The notes under the pieces: model-generated | What the model was told of the DNA's origin: nothing | Database searches by the model: none | The model's input: the letters and a program-made list of their open reading frames with translations, nothing else | Part shown: positions 18,409 through 29,000 of the stretch, in pieces | Layout of the letters: each line of letters opens with the position of its first letter | Numbering within the stretch: position 1 is the stretch's first letter | NCBI GenBank assembly: GCA_024234875.1 | Contig: JACKNM010000019.1 | Span: 26,278-90,277, forward strand | Direction of reading: 5' to 3' | DNA: 64,000 nt | Origin: Ectothiorhodospiraceae bacterium | Lineage (GTDB): Bacteria > Pseudomonadota > Gammaproteobacteria > HK1 | Program-made: the position numbers and the translations under genes

Positions 18409-18574
18409 GCCGAGCCCTCCGTCGGCCGACCGGCGACCGGGGATCGGCGCCGGCTGGCAGGTCGTCGAATCGGCACATCTTGCGCCTTTTCGATTCGTCG
18501 CGCCGAGGGCGCGGTTTCCGGCCCGTTCCGTTGGTAGACTCGACGGCCCACTCCCATCGGGCGGAGATCCACCG

Positions 18575-19111
18575 GTGAGCCGATCACTACAGGACCAGTT
18601 GAAGCGCAGCGGTCTGGTGTCGGACCAACAGGTGCGTGACCACCGTGCCAAGCAGCGCAAGGCGCGCAAGCAAGGGGCCGCGGCATCGGAGGTCACCGAG
18701 GAGGCGCGCGCCGCTGCCGCGCGCGCGGCGGCCGAGAAGGCGGAGCGTGACCGCGCGCTGGCGCGCGAGCGCGCGAGCGAGGCCGAGGCCCGTGAGCGCA
18801 CGGCCCAGGCGCGGCAACTCATCGAGCGCCACCGGTTGGCGCTCCCGGACGGCGAGGAGGCGTACAACTTCGTCGACGGCACCGTGGTGCGCCGCTTGCT
18901 GGTCGGCGTCAAGACGCGCGACGCGCTCGCCGCCGGGCGACTGGTCGTCGTGCGCGACGGCGAAGGCTACGCGGTGGTGCCGACCGACGTTGGCGAGCGC
19001 ATCGCGGCGCGCGAGCCGGGCGCGATCGTCCATGCCGCGAGCGGCGGCGACGACGCCGACGGTGGCGACGAGTACGCGGGCTACGAGGTGCCCGACGATC
19101 TGCGCTGGTAG
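18575..19111 (+). CDS. DUF2058 (YaiL family) protein
   Basis: A 178-residue DUF2058 protein like E. coli YaiL. The N-terminus is SLQDQLKRSGLVSDQQV, followed by a long charged Ala/Arg/Glu helix, probably coiled coil. The conserved core has QLIERHRLA, AYNFVDGTVVRRLLV and EGYAVVPTDVGERIAAREPGAIVHA. The protein ends YEVPDDLRW, the usual family ending. GTG 18575 has GGAG about nine bases upstream. The function of YaiL is poorly defined, though it is widespread in Gammaproteobacteria. Confidence 0.92.
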   Translation: MSRSLQDQLKRSGLVSDQQVRDHRAKQRKARKQGAAASEVTEEARAAAARAAAEKAERDRALARERASEAEARERTAQARQLIERHRLALPDGEEAYNFVDGTVVRRLLVGVKTRDALAAGRLVVVRDGEGYAVVPTDVGERIAAREPGAIVHAASGGDDADGGDEYAGYEVPDDLRW

Positions 19112-19122
19112 CGGGGCGGCGC

Positions 19123-19162
19123 CCGGGGACAGGCACCGCCGTTGGCGGAGCCAGTCCCCGGC
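19123..19162. repeat. GC-rich dispersed palindrome between convergent genes
   Basis: CCGGGGAC-a-GGC-a-CCGCC, loop GTT, GGCGG-a-GCC-a-GTCCCCGG: a near-perfect stem with paired single-base mismatches. It lies 11 bp past the DUF2058 stop and 16 bp before the convergent dioxygenase stop, an ideal place for a two-way terminator. The same arms recur at five or more other intergenic places. Confidence 0.7.
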
Positions 19163-19178
19163 CCACGCGCGACCCGTC

Positions 19179-19712
19179 TCAGTGCCCCCCGAGCACGATC
19201 ACCGCGTCGCCCACCAGCATCTCGCCATCGTCGACGCGGGTGCGATCCAGCGCGATGGCGAGGCTCGGCCACCACGAGTCGGCGAGGCGCGGGTCGCCGC
19301 TGAAGGTCACCCGGGTGACCAGCCGGGGATGGTCGGGATGGCTCACCACGACGTGGATGTGCCGCTCGCGCCACACGTACCCGGGTAGCGCGGTGCGAAT
19401 GTGGAAGGTGCCGTCGGGCGCGGTGCGAAGGGTCGCGCGATAGCGGTCCGGCCGATAGTTCCCGTCGCCGTCCGCCTGCCAGATCTCGACCACCGCTCCT
19501 GCCACCGGGCGCGCCGCCGGGCTCAGGACGCGCCCGGTCAGCAACAGCCGCTCCCCGGGGTCCCCCGGTCGCCACAAGGTCGGGTCGGCCGGCGCATCCG
19601 GCAGGTACATCGGGCCGACATGGGTCTCGACCGTCGGTGACAGCGCGAGCGCCGGCTGCGCGAGCAGCCACGCCAGCACCACCGCCGCGCTCGTCGCCTG
19701 CCTGCCGCGCAT
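19179..19712 (-). CDS. secreted intradiol ring-cleavage dioxygenase-like protein
   Basis: A 177-residue protein with a clear Sec signal (MRGRQATSAAVVLAWLLAQPALA) followed by an intradiol dioxygenase fold. Features are LTGRVLSPAARPVAGAVVEIWQADGDGNY, an RPDRYRAT Tyr candidate, and GYVWRERHIHVVV. The last holds a Tyr and the H-x-H pair that bind Fe(III) in protocatechuate 3,4-dioxygenase. The loop between Tyr and HxH is shorter than in catalytic PcaG/H. Cytosolic intradiol enzymes lack a signal peptide; this belongs to the exported group, whose substrates are little known. ATG 19712 has AGGAGAG upstream. It is divergent from the giant surface-protein gene. Confidence 0.8.
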   Translation of the reverse strand: MRGRQATSAAVVLAWLLAQPALALSPTVETHVGPMYLPDAPADPTLWRPGDPGERLLLTGRVLSPAARPVAGAVVEIWQADGDGNYRPDRYRATLRTAPDGTFHIRTALPGYVWRERHIHVVVSHPDHPRLVTRVTFSGDPRLADSWWPSLAIALDRTRVDDGEMLVGDAVIVLGGH

Positions 19713-19865
19713 TCCCGCTCTCTCCTGGAACGAGCCACCGCCGCCGATGCCATGCACCAGTTCACAGACTCGGCTGTCGGTCAACTTGACACGAATCATC
19801 GTCGGGTGACGACCGGAATTTCCCCGAGGCCCCAACCCTTTGAAAGAAGGTCGATTCATCGGGGC

Positions 19866-19881
19866 AGGCACGCATCTTGCT
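19866..19881 (+). promoter_or_regulatory. sigma-54 (-24/-12) promoter of the giant PEP-CTERM gene
   Basis: AGGCACGCATCTTGCT fits the sigma-54 consensus TGGCACG-N4-TTGCW at every position but the first. The GG (19867-19868) and GC (19879-19880) dinucleotides are exactly 12 bp apart, as sigma-54 requires. Transcription would start near 19892, leaving a leader of about 115 nt before the ATG at 20008. PEP-CTERM genes are known to be linked to the PrsK/PrsR two-component system and RpoN, which supports the call. Confidence 0.8.
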
Positions 19882-20007
19882 AGCGGCCGAGACGCGCCCG
19901 TCGGGCCTCCGGCTCGCGGACGTCGCGATGCGCTCGAAGCGTGTCGCGGCGCGTGTCGGCTTCGGTGGTCGGCCCGGTCGGGAGCGCGTCAGCCCGAGGA
20001 GCAGGAC

Positions 20008-23000
20008 ATGAACGATCGCGCCGCCACGCACGCCCCCATCGACCGCGCCGCTCGATTGCCCGGGGCTCTCGCACTGGCAAGGCGCCTTCCACCACCCGAC
20101 GTCTCCGCCGTCCGCGCGGTGGTCCTCGGCGTGGCCCTCGGGCTCGCCGCCGGCACTGCCGCCGCGGCCACTCCGGCCACCTGGATCGGTGGTGCCGGCA
20201 ACTGGAACGACCCCGGCAACTGGTCGGGCGGCGTGGTCCCGCAGAACACGCCCACCGAGACCTTCGACGTCGTCATCGACAACGCCTCCGGCACCGCCTC
20301 GGTGGTGACCCTGAACGTCAACACCACGATCGAGAGCCTGACCCTCGACGCCGGCGACACCGTCACCTTCAACGACGGCATCGACCTCACCATCGCCGGC
20401 GGTCCCACCACCGGCTTCCTCGTCAACGACGGCACCATCAACCTGGTCGGCAGCCCCTTCTCTGGCGGCACCACCGCGATCGTCCTGCAGGGCGGCATCG
20501 GGCTCACCGGCTCCGGCCAGGTGGTGATGAACAACGACGCCAACAACCAGATCCTCGCCGACGGCACGGTGATCGACCACGGCGCCGGCCACACCATCCG
20601 CGGTAGCGGCGAGATCCTGGACGGCACCGGCGGCATGGTGAACCAGGCGGGCGCGCGCATCATCGCCGAGGGCTCGGTGGGACTCACCGTCGACCCCAGC
20701 GCCTCGGGTGGATTCCTGAACCAGGGTGTGCTGCAGGCCGGTGACAGTGGTGCCGGAACCACCGGCACGCTCACGCTGAGCGGCGCCGGTGGCGGCAACT
20801 TCACCAACACGACCGGGACCATCGAGGCGCAGGACGGTTCCACGGTGCGTCTGGTGAGCGGCGCGACCGTCGTCGGCGGCAACCTCGGTAGCACCGGAAC
20901 CGGCGCCGTGTCGCTCGAGGGCGCCGGCGCCTCCGGCTCCACGCTGGACGGGGTGACGTTGTCCGGCGTGGTGAATCAGGGTGACGGTGTCGCGGTGAGG
21001 GTGCAAGACGGCATCACCAACCACGCGACGTGGAACGTCCTCGGCAGCGCCTTCAGCGGCGCGACCACCAGCATCAACTTCGCGGGTGCGCAGACGCTGC
21101 AGGGCTCCGGCTCGATTGTGTTGAACGACGACGCCCAGAACACCATCACCACCGACGGGTCGACGCTCACCCACGCCGCCGACCACACCATTCGCGGCGC
21201 CGGCCGACTGCTGAACGGCGGCGGCAGCATGGTGAACGACGGCACCATCATCCAGCAGGGCGGCAACGCGCTGGTGATCCGTCCCGACGCCGGAGGCTTC
21301 ACCAACAACGCGACATTGCGGGCCGAGGGCACGGGTGGGATCGATCTCGACGGTGGCGCCGGCGGAGCATTCACCAACAACGCGGTCATCGAGGCCGGAG
21401 CCGGATCGCGCGTCGATCTCCTGAACGGCGTGACGGTGAGCGGCGGGACCCTTCGCGGCACCGGCCTGGTCCAGCTCAACGGCAATGGTGCCTCCGGTGC
21501 CACCCTCGACGGCGTGACCCTCGAGGGCAACGTCGACCAGGTCGACGGCGCCGACGTCACCGTCACCGGAGGAATCGTCAACGACGGCACCTGGACGCTG
21601 AGCTCAAGCCCGTTCAGCGGCGCGCTGACCGACGTCCTGTTCCAGGGCACGCAGACCCTGGACGGCGTCGGCGAGATCGCGATGTCCGACGATCCCAACA
21701 ATCGCATCCTGACCAGCGCCGGCGACACCCTGACCCAGGCAGCCGGCCACACCATTCGCGGCGCGGGCGAGCTGCTCGACAACACCGGCTCGATGGTGAA
21801 CCAGGGCGTGATCCGTCAGCAGGGCGGGAATCGGCTGACCATCGATCCCGATGGCGGCGGCTTCGTCAACGCGCTCGGCGGTCTCGTCGAGGCGACGGGC
21901 ACGGGCGGCATCGCGCTGAGCGGTGCCGGTGGCGGCACGTTCACCAACGACGGCAACCCGATCGTCGCCCGCGACGGCTCGCGCGTGGATCTGACCGACG
22001 GTGCCACGCTCGTCGGCGGGACCCTCGCGAGCGAGGGCGCCGGGTTCGTCAACCTCGACGGCATCGCCTCCAACGCGGCGGTCCTCGACGGGGTGACGCT
22101 GCAGGGATCGGTCGTCCAGGCCGACAACCGCGACGTGGTGGTCCGCAACGGCATCACCAACGACGCCACCTGGTCGGTGAACGGCAGCCCGTTCTCCGGC
22201 AGCTTCACCGACATCACCTTCGAGGGCACTCAGGCGCTCGCCGGCACCGGTCAGATCGTGCTCAGTGACGACCCGCAGAACCGGGTGCTCACCGACGTCG
22301 ACGCGACCGTGCTCACCCAGGCCGCCGGCCACACCATTCGCGGCGCCGGCCGGCTCCTCGACGGCGCCGGCGCGATGGTCAACCAGGGCTCCATCGTCCA
22401 GCAGGGTGGGAATCGACTGGTCGTCACGCCGGGCGGCAACGCCACCGGATTCGTGAACGAGGGCACGCTGCGGGCCGACGGCACCGGCGGCCTCGAGCTC
22501 TCCGGCGCCGGTGGTGGCGAGTTCACCAACACCGGGCAGACCATCGGCATCGGCGACGGATCCCAGGTCGTGCTCTCCGGCGCCGCGGTGCTGCACGGTG
22601 GAACCGTGGCCGCCGATGGCGCCGGTCAGAGTGGTCAGCTCGTGATGACCGGCGCGGGGGCCGGCGCGGCGACGCTCGATGCGGTGACGCTCGAGACCGC
22701 CGTGACCCAGAACGACAACGTCGACGTCCGCGTCGTCAACGGCCTCACCAACAACGCCACCTGGTCGGTGAACGGAAGCCCGTTCAGCGGCAGTTTCACC
22801 GACATCACCTTCGCCGGCTCGCAGACCCTCACCGGCACCGGCGAGATCGCGTTCAGCGCAGACCCGCAGAACCGCATCCTGGTCGATGCCGACGCGACGA
22901 CCCTGACCCAGGCCGCTGGCCACACCATTCGCGGTGGCGGACAGCTCCTCGCCGGCACCGGCGCGATGGTGAACCAGGGCGCCATCGTGCAGGAGGGCAG

Positions 23001-26000
23001 CCACGCCCTCGTGATCGACCCCGGCGCGAACGCGACCGGCTTCGTGAACGCGGGCACGCTGCAGGCCAACGGCACGCCCGGCATCGAGCTCTCCGGTGCG
23101 GGCGGCGGTGAGTTCACCAACAGCGGGCACTCGATCGGCATCGCCGACGGGTCGCGCGTCGTGCTGAGCAACGCCGCGATCGTCCACGGTGGATCCTTCG
23201 ACGCCAACGGCGGGGACCGGATCGGTCTGGTGTCGCTCGCCGGGGCCGGGGCCGCCGCGGCGACCCTGGACGGCGTGACCTTGAACGCCGGGGTTCAGCA
23301 GAACGACAACGTCGACGCTCGGGTGACCAACGGTCTCACCAACAACGCCATCTGGTCGATGAACGCGAGCGGGTTCAGCGGCAACGACACCGATCTGACC
23401 TTCGTCGGCACACAGACGCTCGGCGGCACCGGGTCGATCGTCATGAGCAACGACGTCGACAATCGAATTCTGGTCGACGCCGGCACCACGGTGCTGACCC
23501 AGGCCGCGGGCCACACCATCAGCGGTGCCGGCGACCTGCTCGCCGGTACCGGCGGCATGATCAACCAGGGCACCATCCGCGGCGACCGGGGCTTGCCGCT
23601 GATCGTCGACCCCGGCGTCGGCGCGAGCTTCACCAATGCGGGCGTGGTCGAGGCGCGCGGCGGCGGCACGGTGCGTTTCACCGACAGCGCCGAGGTCACC
23701 AACGTCGTCGGCAACGCGCTGGTCGGTGGTACCTGGGTGGTCGACGACACCACCGGCGGGCTCACCCAGATGCAGCTCGGCGTCGGCTCGACCCAGGCCG
23801 ACATCCGCACCAACGACGCCGAGATCCGGCTCGCGGGGGTCAACTCGCGCTTCGACGCGCTCGCGAATCTCGATGCCAACGCCGGCAGCTTCACGTTGCA
23901 GCGTGGGCGGGACTTCGCGACCGTCGGCGACCTCGCGAACACCGGTGACGTCACCGTCGAGGACGCGGCCAGCTCACTCGCGGTGGCCGGCGACTACGAC
24001 CAGACCGCGGGCAACACGAACCTCGTCGGCGGCACGCTGAGCGCGACGAGCGTCAACCTCCTCGGCGGCTCACTCACCGGCAGCGGCACGGTGCAGGGCG
24101 CTACCACGGTCGGCGCGGGCGCCACCGTCGCCGCCGGCGCCTCGCCGGGGATCCTGAATTTCGAGAACGCGTTGGACCTCGCCGCCGGTAGCATCCTCGA
24201 CTTCGAGCTCGCGGGCACCGCGGTCGACGGCAACGTCCCGAACGTCGGGGTGATCAACACCGCCACCAATCCGGTCTCGACCCAGTTCGATCAGATCAAC
24301 GTCTTCGACGTCGCGAACATCGCCGACGGCGTGATCGTCAACGTCGCGACCATCGACGGCTTCACTGCCGCTGGCGGCAACTTCTGGGATCTGATCACCG
24401 CCGACACGCTGAATCTCAGCAGCCCGTCGAACCTGGTGGTCGACCTCTCCGGTGTCGCCGGGGTGATCCAGGCCAACATCAACCTCGAGGAGGTCGCGCT
24501 CGCCGACCCGACTCGGGGTGGCGCCACCCGCGAGGCGCTGCGCATGTCGATCGACGCGGTGCAGGTCAACGCGATCTGGAACGGCGACGGCGCCGGCGGT
24601 GGGGCCAACGGCAACTTCACCAGTGCCAACTGGACCTTCGAGGACGACGACGGCAACGCGGTCGACGTCAGCCCACTGGTCTTCCCGAGCAACACCTCGT
24701 TGGTGTTCTTCAATGCGGTCATCGACGACGGCAAGCCCGGCACCTCGGTGGTCACCCTGAACCAGAGCGCCACCGTCGACGCCTTGACGGTGAGTGGTGG
24801 CGACGAGCTGGAGATCGGCTCCGGGCGCTTCCTGACCATCGATCAGGATCCGGGTCGCCCGGGTAGCGGCGTGGTCACCAACAACGGACTGATCGACGTC
24901 AACCCGTTCCTCGCCGCCGGCCTGACCTTCGACGGTGCCGGCACGTTGCTCGGGACCGGGGTGGTGGACCTCGGTGGCAACGGCGCCCGCGTGGCGGGCA
25001 GCGATGGAACCGGCTCGTTGCTGCACGGCGCCGGTCACACCATCCAGGGTGCCGGACTGGTCGGGGCCGACTTCGCATCGCTCGACAACGCGGGCACGAT
25101 TGCCGCGACCGGCGGCAACCTCACCGTGGGCACCGACACCGCCAACCCGCTCGCGGTCCACAACACCGGCGTGATGGAGTCGACCGCGGGCGGCAACCTG
25201 GTTCTCGGCGCGGCTCGCCACACCAACGACGGCACCATCCGCGCCGGTGACGGCTCGACGGTGACACTGGCCAACGGCTCCACGCTGATCGGGGGCACCG
25301 GCACCCTCGAGAGCACCGGCACCGGCCGTTTCCGCGTCGCCAGCAACAACACCACGCGCTTCGAGGGCGACATCGTCAACAACGCGACGATCGAGCTGGA
25401 TCCGTTCCTGGAGGCGGTCATCGCGGTCGACGCCGACACCACGCTCTCCGGTACCGGGAACATTGCGATGCTTCGAAACGGCGCCGTGATCTCGGGCGTC
25501 GACGGCGACGAGACGCTGGTCAACGAGGCCGGTCACACCCTGCACGGTGCCGGCCTCATCGGCCGTGACCTGCTCCGCCTCGACAACCGTGGCCTGGTGC
25601 TCGCCGACATCGAGAACGGCCGGCTCATCGTCGGCGACGACGACACGCCGGACGGGCTCGACGTCGTCCAGAGCGGCGCCGGGACGCTGGCGGCCGCCGA
25701 CGGCGGCATCCTCGAGATCCGCAACGCGCGCGTCGCCGGCGGCGTCATCCGCGCCGACGGCGAGGGCCCGGGCGGTGCGCGCTCGCGGGTGGAGCTCGGC
25801 GACGGCTCGACCATCGTCGGCGGAACGCGCTTCGAGAGCAGCGGCGCCGGGGTGGTCCAGGTGACGAGCGGCCGGACCACCCACTTCGAGGGCGCGATCA
25901 CCAACAACGCGACGATCGAGATCAACCCGTTCCTGCAAGCGGCGATCGGCATCGACGCCGACACCACGCTGGCGGGTACTGGCAACATCACGTTGAACGG

Positions 26001-29000
26001 CACCGGTGCAGTGATCCTCGGTGTCGACGGTGACGAGACCCTGACCAACCAGGGCGGCCACACGCTGCAGGGCGAGGGTGCAATCGGCCGCAACCTGGCG
26101 ACCCTCGACAATCGCGGGCTGATCGTCGGCAATCACGATACGCGCACGCTGACCGTCGGCGACGACGACACCGCCGACGGCCTGTCGGTGGTGCAGAGCG
26201 GCGCGGGTACGCTCGCCGCGGCCGACGGCGGCATCCTTCGGATCCAGAACGCGCGGGTCGCGGGTGGCGTGGTGCGTGCCGACGGCGAGGGCCCGGGCGC
26301 GAACCGCTCGGTGGTGCAGCTCGGCAACGGATCCACGATCGCCGGCGGGACGCGCCTGGAGAGCACCGGCGCAGGCGTGATCGAGGTCGCCAGCAACCAG
26401 ACCACGCACTTCGAGGGCACGATCACCAACAACGCGACGGTCGAGGTGAACCCGTTCCTGCCCGCGGTCATCGGCATCGATGCCGCCACCACGCTGGCGG
26501 GCACCGGGAACATCACCCTGCGCGGTAACGGTGCCGCGATTGCCGGGGTCGATGGCGACGAGACGTTGACCAATCTGGCCGGGCACACGCTTCAGGGCGA
26601 GGGGGCGATCGGTCGCAACCTCGCGGCTCTCGACAACCGCGGACTGGTGGTCGCCAACCAGGAGGGACGCACGCTGACCGTCGGCGACGACGACGTCCCC
26701 GACGGCCTGTCGGTGGTGCAATCTGGCGCGGGAACGCTGGGCGCGACCGATGGCGGCATCCTCGACGTCCGCAACGCGCGCGTCGCCGGCGGCGTGATTC
26801 GAGCCGATGGCGAGAGCTCTGGCGGCGTGCGCTCACTGGCGCGGCTCGGCAACGGGTCGACCATCGCCGGCGGGACTCGCCTCGAGAGCAGCGGCGCGGG
26901 TGTGATCGAGGTCGCCAGCAATCAGACCACCCACCTCGAGGGTGCGATTACCAACGACGCGACGGTCGAGGTGAACCCGTTCTTCGCCGCCACCATCGGT
27001 ATCGACGCCGACACCACGATCGATGGCACCGGTCGGATCCTGCTCGCCAACTCCGCCGGCGCGCGCATCACCGCGGTCGACGGCGACGAGACGCTGACCA
27101 ACGCCGCCGGTCACACCATCGCGGGCGGCGGACGCCTCGGTCTCGACACCCTGGGCATCGTCAACGCCGGCGCCATCGTCGGCAACAACGGTCAGATGAT
27201 CGTCGACCCGCGCGACAGCACGGTGCTCCTGAACGACACCACGGGGACTCTGCGCGCCGAGAGCGGCGGCAGCCTGCGCGTCGAGGACGCCACCGTCGAC
27301 AACCAGGGCACGGTGGAGGCGGTCGCGACCACCGTCGCCACCAACGTGACCTTCGCCGCCGATGCGACGGTGAGCAACCGCGTGGGCACCGCGCTGGTCG
27401 GCGGCACCTGGCGCGCGTCGGGTGATACCGCGAGCGCGGTGGTGGATCTCCAGGGCGGCTCGACCATCGACACCATCGGCGCCGGCGCCACCTTGGTGCT
27501 GGACGGCGCGAGCGCGGACATCCGTATCGGCGGCGCGTCGATCCGTACCACCCTCGCCTCGAGCACCGGCACGCTCGAGGTCTCGAACGGTCAGCTCTTC
27601 TCCACCCCCGGCAACTTCACCAACACCGGTGACGTGAGCATCGTCGGCGCGACGAGCGAGCTGCTCGTCAACGGCGGCAGCTACACGCAGACCGCCGGCA
27701 ACACCCGGCTCGACGGTGGGAACCTGGTCGCCTCCACCGTCGACATCTCCGGCGGCAGCCTGACCGGTGTCGGCGTGGTCGATGGCAACCTCTCGGTGAG
27801 CGGCGCGGGGACCGTCGCCTCCGGGTTCTCGCCCGGCATCATCCAGGTCTCGCAGGACTTCACCCTCGGCCTCGGCGGCATCTGGGACGTCGAGATCGCG
27901 GGAACCGATCCGTTCGCGCCGGCGTTCGACCAGCTCCTGGTCGGCGGCACCGCCACCTTCGAGGCCGGCTCGTCCATCGACGTCTCGTTGCTCGGCGGCT
28001 TCGGCCCGGTCGCGGGCAACAGCTTCGACCTCCTGAGCGCGGATCTCATCGTCGACAACACCGGTGACATCGCGAGCATCTTCGACTTCACCTCCGCGGT
28101 GCTCGCGCCGGGGCTGCGCTACGAGGTGGCGCTGGTCGACACCGACGCCAACAGCACCGCCGACACCTTGCGGCTCTTCGTCGACCAGATCGCGGCCATC
28201 GGCGTGATCGACGCCACCTGGAACGGTGGCGCCGGAAGCTTCACCGACGGCAACTGGACCTTCAGCGACACCCCGCCCGGTGCGTTCCCGGACAACACCG
28301 CGGACACGTTCTTCAACGTCGCCATCGACGGCAGCAACGACACCACCGCCTCGCCGGTCGCGCTGGAGACCGACGTCACCGTCGACAGCCTGCGCGTCGA
28401 CAGCACCGATGCGCTCGAGGTCACCGACGGCAACACGCTCACCATCGAGCGTGATCCGGCGCGGACCGAGAGCGGACGCATCGTCAACGAGGGCGCGATC
28501 ACGCTCGCCTCGACTGGCGCATCGACCGCGATCGCGGCCGACGGGGACCTCACCATCACCGGCACCGGCACGCTGACCATGGCCGATGGCGCGGCGGCCG
28601 CGATCAACGGCACCGCCGGCTCGACGGTGGTCAACGACGTCGAGCACACCATCGCCGGCGCCGGCGAGATCGGTCAGGGTCAGGTCGACCTCGACAACCG
28701 CGGCACCATCGTCGCCGACGGCGCCCAGGCACTGGTGATCCAGACGCCGTCGGCGGTCGACAACTCCGGAACCCTTCGTGCGACCGGGAGCGGCGGCCTG
28801 GTGGTGTCCGGCGACCTCGACAACACCGGCATCGTCGACGTGCAGACGGGGAGCAGCGCGACGCTTGCCGGGCAGACCGTCAACGATGGCACCATCGCCA
28901 ACACCGGTGGCACCCTGAATGCGAGCGCTCTCACCAACAACGGCGAGCTGGTGCTCGACGCCGGCGCGGTGACCGGCGGTGACATCACCAACACCGCGAC

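Noticed and set aside
16804..18912. Longer N-terminus for the D-aminoacylase-type gene
   Set aside because: It would run antisense through the DUF2058 gene; GTG 18408 has a good ribosome-binding site and starts at the family's first strand.
20590..27090. CRISPR array or tandem DNA satellite
   Set aside because: The repeats are in-frame protein repeats of more than 500 bp inside one long gene, without spacer-repeat structure.
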